Made by a program: the position numbers and the translations under genes. DNA of 64,000 bases from Castanea sativa (taxonomy: Eukaryota; Streptophyta; Magnoliopsida; Fagales; Fagaceae). The stretch spans positions 31,621,055 through 31,685,054 of the forward strand of contig NC_134024.1 in NCBI RefSeq assembly GCF_040712315.1. The letters run 5' to 3'. Below are positions 46,101 to 56,873 of this stretch, in pieces; the stretch's first letter is position 1; each line of letters starts with the position of its first letter. The notes below the pieces were generated by a model, which was not told where the DNA came from, ran no database searches, and saw only the letters and a program-made list of their open reading frames with translations.

Positions 46101-47125
46101 TGGAAAAATTGCATGAGGGAATTTGCGGAAGCCATACTGGGGGAAGGTCCTTAGCCAATAGGGCTTTAACTCAGGGATATTGGTGGCCTAATATGCAGAG
46201 GGAAGCTCAAGACTACGCGAGAAAGTGTGACTAATGCCAAAGGTTCGCTCCCAACATTCATCAGCCTGGGGGAGTCCTTAATCCTTTGTCCAGTCCTTGG
46301 CCTTTCACTCAATAGGGATTGGATATAGTAGGGCCTTTTCCGAGGGCTGTGGGAAACAAAAGGTGGCTACTCGTGGGAACCGACTACTTCACTAAGTGGG
46401 TCGAAGCTGAGCCCTTAGCAAATATTAGGGATATCGACTCCAAGAAGTTTATCTGGAAGAATATTATCACTAGATTTGGGGTACCCCACATACTTATTTC
46501 AGATAATGGCGTTCAATTTGATAGTAGAGCTTTCAGGAAGTATTGTAGTGACATGGGCATCACAAACAGATACTCCACCCCAGCTTATCCTCAGGGAAAT
46601 GGATAGGTCGAGGCCGCTAACAAAGTCATAGTCAATGGACTCAAGAAGAGGCTGGATGACGTGAAAGGTAGATGGGTAGAAGAGCTACCACATGTTTTAT
46701 GGACGTATCGGACTACGCCGCGCAGATCCACTAGAGAAACACCATTCTCTATGACTTATGGGGCCGATGCGGTGATACCTTTAGAATCTGGTTTCCCCAC
46801 GCTAAGGACGAGTTCTTTTAGCCTAGAAAATAACAATGGTCTCTTGGAGAAAAGCCTAGATTTGGTTGAGGAATGGCGAGAGGCCGCTATGGTCCAAATG
46901 GCTTATTATCAGCAGAAGCTTAAACGAAGGTATGATGCCCATGTGAAGCTAAGGCCACTAGCGCCTGGGGATTTGGTGTTGAGAAAAGTTGTGGGTACTG
47001 CCAAAAACCCAGCATGGGGAAAGCTAGGACCAAATTGGGAAGGACCCTATCGGATCATCTCTGTAGTAGGCATAGGATCATATCGACTAGCTGATCTAGA
47101 TGAAAAAATTGTACAACGCCCCTAG
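43198..47125 (+). pseudogene. element B pol: protease, RT, RNase H, aRNase H, integrase (broken)
   Basis: Protease MIDQGSGGDIMY near 43430. RT 44000-44790, with RVCVDFTDLSKA, MTFLDAF and catalytic YVDDMVVKSK near 44553. A one-base insertion near 44489 (GCCAGGGG for GCAGGGG) shifts the frame just before YVDD. RNase H 44870-45360 (YYVSKSLNEAEMRY, PLEKAILAV). Archaeal-type RNase H 45435-45800 retains VDG, NNEAEY and FSDSQ, so its active site is intact. Integrase 46080-47125: HEGICGSH ... CDQCQRF-type zinc finger, LDIVGPF, ISDNGVQF and VEAANK as the DDE segments, and GKLGPNWEGPYRI near 47020. Stops at 43567, 43840, 44380, 44777, 45467, 45713, 46232, 46313, 46604 and 47123 all fit loss of Gln or Trp codons. 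Confidence 0.95.
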
Positions 47126-47159
47126 AATGTAAACAACCTACGAAGGTATTATTATTAAT

Positions 47160-48130
47160 AAAAAGCACTTTTATCGTTTGTGGTTCAAATTATCAATATG
47201 TACTTGGGTTTATCTCTTACAATTCCTAAGTATCAAACAGAAACTTGGTCATGCATGGTCCTCGGACCACATACCTTGTGAAAATTGATATCTTATCATG
47301 TGTTAAACAGAACCTTAGTTATGTCGGGTCCACAGACCTTCTACTTTGGGGAAATTAACATTTCAAGTTACAATTTCTAAGTATCAAACAGAAACTTGGT
47401 CATAGATGGTCCTCGGACCACATACCTTGTGAAAATTGATATCTTATCATGTGTTAAACAGAACCTTAGTTATGTCGGGTCCACAGACCTTCTACTTTGG
47501 TGAAATTAACATCTCAAGTTACAATTTCTAAGTATCAAACAGAAACTTGGTCATAGATGGTCCTCGGACCACATAGCTTGTGGACATTGATATCTTATCA
47601 TGTGTTAAACAGAACCTTAGTTATGTCGGGTCCACAGACCTTTTACTTTGGGGAAATTAACATTTCAAGTTACAATTTCTAAGTATCAAACAGAAACTTG
47701 GTCATAGATGGTCCTCGGACCACATACCTTGTGGAAATTGATATCTTATCATGTGTTAAACATAACCTTAGTTATATCGGGTCCACAGACCTTCTACTTT
47801 GGGGAAATTAACATCTCAAGTTGCAATTTCTAAGTATCAAATAGAAACTTGGTCATAGATGGTCCTCGGACCATATACCTTGTGGAAATTGATATCTTAT
47901 CATGTGTTAAACAGAACCTTAGTTATGTCGGGCCCACAGACCTTCTACTTTGAGGAAATTAACATCTCAAGTTTCAATTTCTAAGTATTAGATAAAAATT
48001 TGGACATGTATGGTCCTCAGACCACATGCCTTGTAAAAATTGGCATCCTACTTGTTCTGGAAAGGAAGTTTGGTTATGTCGGGTCTTTGAACCCTTTACT
48101 TTAAGAACATCAGCAAAAAACCATATCACA
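47160..48130 (+). repeat. 151-bp tandem array, about six units, inside element B
   Basis: CTAAGTATCAAACAGAAACT recurs with its T of CTAAG at 47227, 47378, 47529, 47680, 47831 and 47982, an exact 151-bp period. Each unit has two halves with related wording: TGGTCCTCGGACCACATACC and GTCGGGTCCACAGACCTTCT. The half-unit similarity suggests an older duplication of about 75 bp. The last unit is more diverged. It lies between pol and the antisense gene. Confidence 0.97.
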
Positions 48131-48496
48131 TTAGTGCTGAAGAGTTAATGAAACACTTGGATTGCTTTACGTCCCAAGTTAAATTCTAAGTTAAGTTTTT
48201 GATTGTATATTGCTGTTTCACATATGTTTTGTTCGTGGGTCATGATTTGCAAAGTATAAGCTAAGTATGTGTGTTTCTATTTAAAGTCATGACAAATTAA
48301 AATATTGCAAGTGGTGTTAATTGTTCCATTCATTCATTTTTGTGCTGATGAGCATTATTATGCTAAAAAATTGGAAGGCAAATGAAAATCAAACCAAATA
48401 GTTTGTCATTAATTTCTGTTAATGTACATTCCAAGCAAAAAATTTAAAAATCTGTTACATAGCAAGAAAAGGGAGAAGTCCTAGCTAGCCTAGACC

Positions 48497-51201
48497 CTAA
48501 GCTTTTGAAGGGAGGTTCTGCTCCGAAGTGCTGGCAGCCTCTGTGCATTTTAGCTCTACTTCAAATAAGGACTGTGCTTGTTTTCCCTTGTCTATTGCCA
48601 CAGGTGGAGGGACATTAGGCTCGGCGCTTTGGCTCGTAGCCTCCTCGACACCTTCACCCTATTCTTTCTCTTTATTGGAACTCGTAGGTTCTGTAGGAGT
48701 AGGAATGGGCTCTGGGATCTTAAGAGGGAGCATGGAAGGTGCTGTCTCAGGGCTAGGGGTGACAGGAGGAAGTTCTTCTATCTCCTGGATGTCTAGGGGA
48801 AGCCAAACGTTTTCGGGCTTCCTCAACTCGGAAGTTGAGGGAATCCCTGCCACATTTAAGGCTTCCTCCCAAACTTGCTAGCAATACTCTCGGCACAGCC
48901 CGACGAACTCCTCAGTTAGCTGGTTTTCTGTCGCCACTACGCCTTCCTTAAAAGCGGCTTTCTTCGCGGCCTCTATGAAGTCCTTGAAGGTACGAGCCTC
49001 GTCCTTCATCCTGGCAAGCTCCTTCTTCAAGTCGGAGTGTTCCTATTGAGTTTTGGATAACTCTTCATCCTTTTGACGAAGAAGCTTGCGTTGCCCCTCC
49101 ACCTGGGTCCTCATTATCCTCAGACTGGCCTCGGCACCATCCTTTTCCCTTTTTAGCTCCTCTAGCTGCGTGGTTAGCTTCTCATTCTGCGCAAGGACCT
49201 GGCCTAAGGACTTCTCGGTCTCCTGCCTAAGCTCCAGTTCAAGTCCAGCCTTCTTCTGAGAATCCTCCACCCACTTCTCGGCAGCAAAGACTTCCTGGAT
49301 GGCCTATGGTGAAATATCAAAATGGATGCACTATTAGTAACACAAGTCTCTAGTACATAAGAATGTTTCTTACAATAAGGTGTAATGAAAAATAAGGCGA
49401 GGATAAGACTCAAATACTTACCAGGGCCAAGTCCCTTTTTAGCGAAAGGAACAGATGGGGTTGGTTCATCTTGTCCAGTGCTTCCATGTCCTTGGGAAGA
49501 AGAAGGGGACGTTCCAAGGCATCGGCCAGGTGGAGAGCATGGACTTGTTGGAACGCCCTAATGTTAGACTGGCAAGAGATTGGTGCCCCGTCCAGCTTAA
49601 GCTCGGGAGACCAGTTAGCCGGTGCACAGCGCACCTCGGCAAGGTCCCTGTTCTCCCCGCTTTCCATTGAAGAGGCACGTTCCTTTCCTTTGCTAGGTTT
49701 TTGTTGTAGGGGTTGTTGTTATTTTAGCTTCTTCTGCCTCTTCCCATCTGCCTCATCGGCCTCACCCTTCCTTTTCTTCTTAGGCTCTGCAACGGGAGGC
49801 TTAGGATCGGAGGGAGGAGGGGGTGGGGGCAAGGACGGAGGGACCTGCGACCCACCTACTCCCTTTTGGGAGACTCTTGTGCCCCTTTTGTGCATCAATT
49901 GCTTTAGAGCGTCCATCTCTTCTTCTTCGGAACTAGAGTCAGGCTGGGCAATCACCAGACCTTGTATCCCCGAAGTCTCGGTGGACGCGTGCTCGTCGTC
50001 CGAGAGAATAACAAGTGGATCTCCTCGAGGCCTTTCGACGTCCTCGAATTGAAATTGGTCTATCTCTTCGTCCAACGAGTGTTGCGAGGACGCTTGCTCT
50101 TCTCGGACGGCGGTTGTCTGGGAGTGCGCCGAGAGGGGAATCACTGCGATAGGGCGTGTGTATAGAATGGTGGTGGGATCGTCAGGAAGTTCGCGATTGG
50201 AAAGGAAGCCTGGTCTTGCCACATCTATCCTTCAGTGTCGCCTATCCCCCGCGATGATTGCATTTTCAATTTCTTGGAAGTCCACTGATATGGGGTCGTA
50301 TCCCAGTATCAGGTGGGCAGCCCTCACTTGTAGGTCCTCGCTGACAAATACTTCGAAGCGGAGGACACGGTTCAAGTCAGCAACGTTGCAAAGGCTGAGA
50401 TGTGGACATACGTGTTGTTTACCTGTGAGAAAAAAGGCATCCGAGAAAACAAACATGGTCAGATTAGTGATAAACATTAAGACAAGAAGTAATAGTGTGC
50501 AATATGAATTGAAACGGTAAAGGTAACGGGATTGAATCACGGGTTAAGAAATTTAACTCCTAAGGAGTCACACCTGGCTCTCCCCATTCGACTGGGCAGT
50601 GAGGACCATCATACCAGTTTCCTGAGGCGATGAGGTAGTCGTCCTTCATGCCTTTGTTGGATTTAGGAAGACAGGAAATCAGTCTAACTATGCTAGACCG
50701 GGATTTAATGTAATATCCTACATTTTTGAGTTTGTGGCACTCGTACATATAGGCAATGTCATGCTATGTGAGGTTTAGGCCCATTTGCTCGTTCAGAGCG
50801 TCAACACTACCTAGAACCCTAAACACGTTTGGCGCGCACTGATCTGGGCATAACCTATGGTTGCGAAGGTATTCACTAGTCACATTTCTCATGGGGAGAG
50901 TCATCCCACCTTCTATGAAGGCAATCATGGGAATGATGACTTCTCTATCTCTCCTAGCGCTACCTACGGCTTTTACTGGGCAGTATCTTAAGCCTATGTC
51001 ATTGGGAATTTGGTACTTAGCCCTAAAACCCTCCATACCGGCGTCAGAATCCACCAAACACTTAAATCTACCCATTTGGTGAGAGCAAAAATGAAAGTTG
51101 AAGGAAGAAAAGGAGTTTAAATGGTGGCCGTGGACAGAAGCCGAGAAGGAATGAATAAAGAAAAGCGAAAACTTACGGGAGTTGGTTATGCAATTCTTCA
51201 T
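48497..51201 (-). pseudogene. antisense extra gene of element B, with introns
   Basis: It runs opposite to pol. The 5' part (50764-51201) has GRFKCLVDSDAGMEGFRAKY, IPMIAFIEGGMTLPMRNVTS and APNVFRVLGSVDALNEQMGL, followed by a TAG at the expected Trp of L-T-W-H. Introns with consensus ends: 50423-50573 (GTGTGA...CACAG) and 49304-49421 (GTAAGT...CATAG); a third may start at 51176 (GTAAGT). The middle exon has an acidic/Ser stretch, a Pro-rich run (SLPPPPPPSDPKPP) and a KKKRKGEADEADGKRQKK nuclear-localisation-like patch. The last exon encodes a long coiled coil (LELELRQETEKSLGQVLAQN) and ends at 48497. About five stops interrupt it. The family is known to me only as plant repeat-encoded hypothetical proteins; function is unknown. 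Confidence 0.7.
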
Positions 51202-51558
51202 GAGCTTCTAGAGAGAAAAGGTGATGATTGACACTTAGATGCGATAGATCTCTAAAAGAATGAATGAAGGTACAGGTCTCTGGCGTTTTGACGTGCGGGA
51301 GGCAGCCTCGAAATTAAAGTTCTCCCGCTCAAATTTTCAGAGCCAACCTGGACCGTTGGATGTTCATCTCACCGTTGAACGTGGGGAACAGGATGTAACT
51401 TGTGGTCATAAATGCGCGTGTTCCGGGTTTCGAAGCGTCAGAAGCGTTTTCAGGGAACGAAAGGACCCATACACGCGTGGCGGTTTACAAAGCGTGTGGG
51501 AGGTATGCTGGTCAAATCAAAACTCTATTTCTCTCCTCGGATGGGAGGGGCAAAATAA

Positions 51559-51574
51559 AGTTTTGAGGGGCTAT
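51559..51574 (+). other. polypurine tract of element B
   Basis: AGTTTTGAGGGGCTAT abuts the 3' LTR start TGTGGGGG. It is a short tract (GAGGGG), but the position is right. Confidence 0.55.
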
Positions 51575-52336
51575 TGTGGGGGATAAAAACTCTTGAATAA
51601 ACATTTGGGCTTTGGGCCTGATTGGCTGGTACCAGTTTGTTTTGATTAGGGCCTCTAGGCTCACAAGTCAATCTGCACTGTAAAGGTCCGAGGAGGAATG
51701 TCTCCTCGAACAAGCCCAGCAATGACCCTGGGACTTGCTAAACGAGTTAGAGGCAGAATTCTGGAAAAACTGATGGGTAAGAGGGTGATCCAAGCACCCT
51801 TTAGAAGAAAGGATGTGAGAGAAATATCTAAGGAAAAGACTGCTACCTCCACATTAAAGACCCTGCATCTACCTCCCTGGCCGCATTAATGGGGAAGTGA
51901 CCTATGAACAGTAGAATTCAGCCTCCCTGCTATTGTTTGAAAACTTCAAGAAGGCGGTGGATGGGACAAGTATCCAAGGGAAAGATTTGTACGACACGTG
52001 GATAAACCAGTGAAGAAGAAGAAGTATATAAGGAGAAGAGAGAGGAAAGAGAGGGGGATTTGCACCTTCTGTTGAAAAAGATAGGAACTAAGGATTGTAA
52101 ACTTTGGCATAGAAAGAGAATATTTATACAACTCGTCCTCGGCTTACGTCCGGGGAGGTCTCTTTGTCATATTCGTTTGTCATTTGCACAGATAGTGGCA
52201 CTCTAGCCTATTAATCAAACTTCCAATATCCCGAACCTAGATTTTAAATCCATACTCTACAAATTTTATTGTATAAGGCTCATTGGGCCTGAGCCCAACA
52301 CTTGTTTTTGGGTCCGGGTACAATTGTGCACTTACA
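51575..52336 (+). mobile_element. 3' LTR of element B
   Basis: 762 bp, TGTGGGGGATAAAAAC to GTGCACTTACA. It is very similar to the 5' LTR, with most differences being transitions. Confidence 0.95.
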
Positions 52337-52563
52337 ATATTATAATGAAAGAACCAAAAAATAATAGCACATTATGTTAGAAAACTAATGGAGAACAAAG
52401 GATGAATTGAAGTAGGCTTAGAGGTGCAAAGAATTTTCTTTCTTTAATATACGATATTCGGCTCGACTGAATTTATTAAAGGGTTACAAGCATATTGTTT
52501 CCATGATATAACTGAGTACGGTTGAATGTATATTAACCACGAAAAGTTACCGATGAAAAATGA

Positions 52564-52597
<34 letters not shown>

Positions 52598-52753
52598 TTT
52601 GGCTTTTTTTTTCTTTGCATAATTATGTATATTATTATAAATTTGTCCATGATCTTGTTCAAGCAAATTATATTTTGCTTGTGAGGTGGAGTTTGGATTA
52701 TCAATTAAACCCCTATTTATTTTTAGATTCATTTTGTGATTTCTTTTTTTGGA
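52337..52753. other. host interval right of element B, with (AT)n
   Basis: No gene. 52341-52600 repeats 53595-53960 (TAGCACATTATGTTRGAAAA, GATGAATTGAAGTAGGCTT), including an (AT)n tract at 52563-52590. It continues the sequence interrupted by element B. Confidence 0.8.
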
Positions 52754-52763
52754 GAAATAATCA

Positions 52764-52939
52764 TGGTTTTAAAAACCGAACTTGGCATCTAACAATTTTT
52801 AAAAAAATTTCTGGCTCAACCCCAGTTTTTTACTAGTTTTCTGGTTTTTGACTGGTTTTGGGGGTTTTTATCGGACCGAATTGGCTCCGGGTTCCCGGTT
52901 GAACCGATCGTACCAGCCGGTCCGGTTTTTAAAACAGTT
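52764..52939. mobile_element. 176-bp inverted-repeat MITE, Mutator-like
   Basis: TIRs GGTTTTAAAAACCGAAC (left) and GTTTTAAAAACCGGAC (right, inverted) bound it. The direct repeat GAAATAATCA/GAAATAATTA (52754-52763 and 52940-52949; 9 of 10 identical) fits a Mutator-type TSD. The centre is rich in CCGG/GGTT words. There is no coding capacity. Confidence 0.65.
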
Positions 52940-53139
52940 GAAATAATTACAATATGTTGCTAACTCTGCAATTCGAAACCTTTCCCCTCTAGACTCCCAA
53001 GCACTTTATACATAAAGAGGTGCCAATTCAGTTACAAGGTCTTTGGCTGTAAATTTTCCTTTTGGTATCAAAGTACCACATGTGTTGTATTTGGAAGCTT
53101 TTTTTAAATTTTTTTTTATATAAAAGTTGTAGTTTATTA

Positions 53140-53474
53140 TGCAAAGGTAAAATAACAAGTAGGAAAATGCCCTTATTCTGAAACTATTTAGCGATATGCC
53201 CTTATTTTGAAACTTGATTTTCTAAAAATCGAGTTTCAATGAAAAACTCGATTTAATGAAAATCGAGTTACTTGCAAAAATTTACACGGAACTCAAGTTC
53301 CATGTAATTTTTGCAAGTAACTCGATTTTCATGTAATTTTTTTAAAAGTTTTTTTGCCTATAACTCGATTTTCTAAAAATCAAGTTTAAAATAGGGGCAT
53401 ATGCCTAAATAGTTTCAAAACATGAGCATTTTACTACTTGTTTTTGTTGAAAGGGGCAAAACCCCATTTTGGCC
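53140..53474. mobile_element. foldback element F2 (left end incomplete)
   Basis: Modules such as AAACTTGATTTTCTAAAAAT and AACTCGATTTTCATG alternate in opposite orientations. GGAACTCAAGTTCC lies near the centre. The right end, read inverted, is GGCCAAAATGGGGTTTTGCC, similar to the F1 terminus; the matching left terminus is missing, so the left boundary is approximate. ACAAGTAGKAAAATGC is present on both arms. No TSD was found. Confidence 0.65.
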
Positions 53475-53475
53475 T

Positions 53476-53901
53476 GGCTATCTCTAAACAGTAAAATTAA
53501 TAAAACCTTTTGTAAGTTACATATGAGGCCTATTTGAATTTTTAAAGAAGAAATAAATAAAGAACACATGCTAACAAGAGCACTAAGTGTTATTATAATG
53601 AAAGAACGAAAACACAAATAGCACATTATGTTGGAAAAGTTCTGAAGGAGAACAATGGATGAATTGAAGTAGGCTTGGAGGTGCAAAGAATTTTCTTTCT
53701 TTAATATATGACATTCGGCCCCACTCGACTGAAATTATTAAAGGGTTATAGATACATTGTTTCCATCATATAATTAAACCAGAATTCTACCAACAGCAAA
53801 TCTAGAGAATTTGTGTATTTCTTTGAAAGTGTGCAAAAAATCTGTACATAGCTGAATATGATTGAATGCAGATAAACAATGAAGAGTTAAGCAATGAAAA
53901 A

Positions 53902-53955
<54 letters not shown>

Positions 53956-54675
53956 TTTTGTTAAAGCAACAATGAAACAAGAAAAAAAGCTGGTTATAAA
54001 GATAAAAATGAAACAATGTTGGGAAATCAATACAAACTCCACAACTAAAAGATAGTGATCACTAGTATTTTTGGAACTCTCAATTAACATAAATCAAGCT
54101 TCAACCAAACGTTTGAAGCATGATTTGAGAATTACACAACATTGAAGGTCAGTGAAATCTATAAGAAGTTTGGGCATTATTGTTGGAAATGATCATAAAA
54201 GGGATAAATTTCTTTAGTATCTCTTCCTGTACATCAGAACAAGTACGTTTTGAAGCAGACTTAAAAAAAAAAGCACATACCATCTTCTCAGAAAAAGATA
54301 CAAATCACATATTAATATATCATCCACTTTGATAAGCCACTCACTTTTTTGGCCAAATTCACTTGATATGCTCAAGACAATGATAAAATTGTAAACCAAA
54401 AAGCATTCCATAACCGGTCTGGATTCTGGAATAGCTTTATTTATTTTGATTTTTATTTGAAACCAAAGCACACAAACAAAAAGAAAAAGTGGGGGGAATC
54501 TTAAAAAGAGCTAGCTCAAAATGGTTATTTTGAGCTACATTGTCTTAAAAACCAAAAAAAGAGCTGTTACCCCAACAACTTTTTGCGGAGAAGGTTCAAA
54601 CTTCAAAACCCACGTCTGGGTGTTGGAGAAAATTAAAGAAAAACAGAGAAACAACATAATTGAAGTGAAGTGAAA
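53476..54675. other. spacer: uninterrupted copy of element B insertion site; microsatellite
   Basis: 53490-53960 corresponds to 40900-41007 joined to 52341-52600, showing the site before element B inserted. An (AT)n/(AC)n microsatellite lies at 53904-53955. 53960-54675 has no recognisable gene and leads into the 3' side of the NSP2-like locus. Confidence 0.7.
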
Positions 54676-56259
54676 CTAGTAGTCAGAGTCGGAAGAAGAA
54701 GTTGTTGTCCAAACAGAAGCTGACAACAAACGCCGTAATTTCCGGCCTAAAACGATCTTATTATTAGCCACCTCCTCCACCCTATACCCATCATTGAATA
54801 GGGACAACAAAAGCTTTGCTTGACAATGATTGGCTGAGCTTATGGTCACAGGCTTGAGTCCAGCCGTAGCCAACCAATCCCCCCAAGAGCTAGTCTGAGT
54901 CTCCTCTGGTTTCTCACGGTTACAGTAGATCCTAGCCAATGACCCGGATATTCGGGGCCCCAAGAACACTCTTTCCACCAAAGCCCTTGCTCGGCTTTGC
55001 ATAGGAAACCCAGCTTCCAAAGAATCATAAACCGCGGAGTAATGGTGCAGTGTGTCCATAAACCGACCCAAGAAATCGGGTTTCCCAACGGGTCCGGTTC
55101 CCAGCTCTTCCTCCACTAGGGTCACTATTCTCGGGTTAAGGCTCTTGGCTCCGGATAAAAAAGAAGACACGGAGTCAGGTGCTCGAAAGTTAAAATGGGG
55201 CAGATTGAGCATACAATTCACCACAAGGGATTCCCCAGTCCCCACGTACCAACTTCAAAACAGAGGGTCGAAACGTTTCATCAAAGTCCAGCCGACATTG
55301 ATGAAACGAGAAAGGCTGACCGATAGATGCAGCGAAAGCAATCAATCGACGGCCAGTCTCTTGAACGGTCCCGATTGATCTTCTCCCACTACTACCAGTA
55401 CCACCCCTAGTGATTGCTGTGATCCTAAGGTGTGGGCCAGGAGGGCCCTCTTTTCGAGACACCAATGCTTGCATCAACGATGCCCATTGAATCCCTTCCA
55501 TGATATCATAATTAACGATGTGGACACGTTTGCCACAGCTTCGAGGATAGCTTGGTTCGCCGTGAAATGTCCGAACTTGACATAGGGGGACATGTCTTGT
55601 AATAACTGAAACGCGGTGAGGATGTCTGTTTGACTTTGACGAAGGTTATGGTTATGGTTATGACTAGAATGACTATGATGATGACTGTGGCTATGATCAC
55701 TACGATGATGATGATGTTTGTGTACGCCCACCGCGCTTTCTAGCAAACCTTGCAAGGCCTCGGTAAAATACGCCGCTAATCTTTCCATGTTAGTTTTAGT
55801 TCCATCTGTGGAAGCTGATGAAACCATCTCCTTGAGCCGAACCAATATCACCCCAGCTAGATCTCGGCTCTTCGAGCCGTCAAGAGCTTCAGCTGCTGCT
55901 ATCAAAAGGTGAACCAGCTTTAGCCCTTTGTAATCCTCATCATTTTCTTCATCGACAACAACCATGTCTGTCGATTCTGATGAGTTCGAGTTTGAATTCG
56001 AATTCGAGTGTGACTCCTCGTGGGACCCTTCTATTTCCACAGCCCCACCAGGAGCCAAAACAAGACCACCATCGTCCATCATCGACTCGATCAAGTCTTG
56101 GAAATCATCGTGGCCTTGAAGCTGAAAAGACTCCCAGTCGACCACTGATGGCCTGTTCTGCCAGTCACAACCATACCCAGAATGGTCGACCTCGAGCGAA
56201 ACATGATCCATGGCGATGGCCATAGCTATGGTTGAGCTGTTAACCAAGCTCATACACAA
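54676..56259 (-). pseudogene. NSP2: GRAS transcription factor, NSP2-like, broken by two frameshifts
   Basis: NSP2 proteins are nuclear GRAS regulators that act with NSP1 in root-nodule and mycorrhizal signalling and in strigolactone gene control. The N-terminal frame (55474-56259) has SVVDWESFQ, DDFQDLIESMMDDG, an acidic segment, KGLKLVHLLIAAAEALDGSK (start of the LHRI domain), NMERLAAYFTEALQGLLESA, a His-rich spacer and [21 protein letters not shown] frameshift near 55525-55535 precedes the VHIID-type motif, which here reads [11 protein letters not shown] (Asp to Asn). The frame to 55190 ([38 protein letters not shown]) ends after LKLVRG. A 7-bp tandem duplication at 55231-55244 shifts frame again. 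The remainder (54676-55245) carries [40 protein letters not shown] and the SSSDSDY end. LGRKLRR replaces the usual LGWKSRR. Total span fits about 525 residues, the normal length. No introns are seen, as usual for GRAS genes. The start may be a downstream Met. Confidence 0.9.
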
Positions 56260-56342
56260 GAGGGTGGGGGGTTTAGGAAACGAAAATTATATGTGAATGT
56301 GAGTGGGTTTGAAAGTTAGATTTAGAAGGAGACAGTAAAAAG

Positions 56343-56837
56343 GGCAAAATTTGCTCAGCATTTCTTCAAAAAAATATTAGATAGACAACACACTTTTGAT
56401 GTTATTTAGTGAGTTGGATTGTTTTTTGAAAATCGAGTTTGTGAAACTTGAGTTCCAATCTAAAATCAAGTTTTTCAAACTCGATTTACTCCTGACTTTA
56501 ATTAAAAAAAAAAAAAGGGTGGAACTTAAGTTTAGTAAACTCGAGTTCTATTTAAAAAAAAAACAGAACTCGTGCTTCCTATACTCGAGTTTCATTTGGG
56601 TTTTTTTTTTTTTTTTTCCTTTTAAGCATGGAACTCGAGTTTGTTATACTCGAGTTCCACCTTTTTCTTTTAAATCAAGGTCAGGCGTAAATCGAGTTTG
56701 AGAAACTCAATTTTGGGTTGAAACTCGAGTCTCACAAACTCGATTTTCAAAAAACAATCAAACTTACTAAATAATTTCAAACGCGCGCTAGCCACCAAAT
56801 TTTTTCCAAAAAATGTATTGTTGAGCAAATTTTGCCC
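56343..56837. mobile_element. foldback element F3, upstream of the NSP2-like gene
   Basis: GGCAAAATTTGCTCA at the left end is inverted at the right end (TGAGCAAATTTTGCC). The arms contain repeated modules AACTCGAGTT, AAACTCGATTT and AAATCGAGTTT in alternating orientation, over T-rich linkers. An imperfect flanking repeat begins AGTAAA on both sides (56334 and 56838). The left end lies about 84 bp upstream of the NSP2-like ATG, inside what would be its promoter or leader. Confidence 0.7.
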
Positions 56838-56873
56838 AGTAAAGGTTGCAACTTGCAATTGATATTGGATTAA

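Larger units (their letters stand above)
41008..52336 (+). mobile_element. element B: Ty3/gypsy retrotransposon, Tat lineage
   Basis: LTRs at 41008-41781 and 51575-52336 enclose primer site, gag, protease, RT, RNase H, archaeal-type RNase H, integrase, a 151-bp tandem array, an antisense gene and a polypurine tract. Flanks are GTATT (41003-41007) and ATATT (52337-52341), a 5-bp TSD with one change. A paralogous uninterrupted site near 53576-53600 supports the boundaries. By hand the LTRs differ at about 36 of 762 aligned positions plus a 12-bp indel, so the insertion is moderately old. The frame has about 14 stops and one frameshift. Confidence 0.95.

Noticed and set aside
49471..50052. Plus-strand 193-codon frame, Ser/Gly-rich
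   Set aside because: It is antisense to the Pro-rich and acidic exon of the element B antisense gene, and its composition is the complement of that exon.
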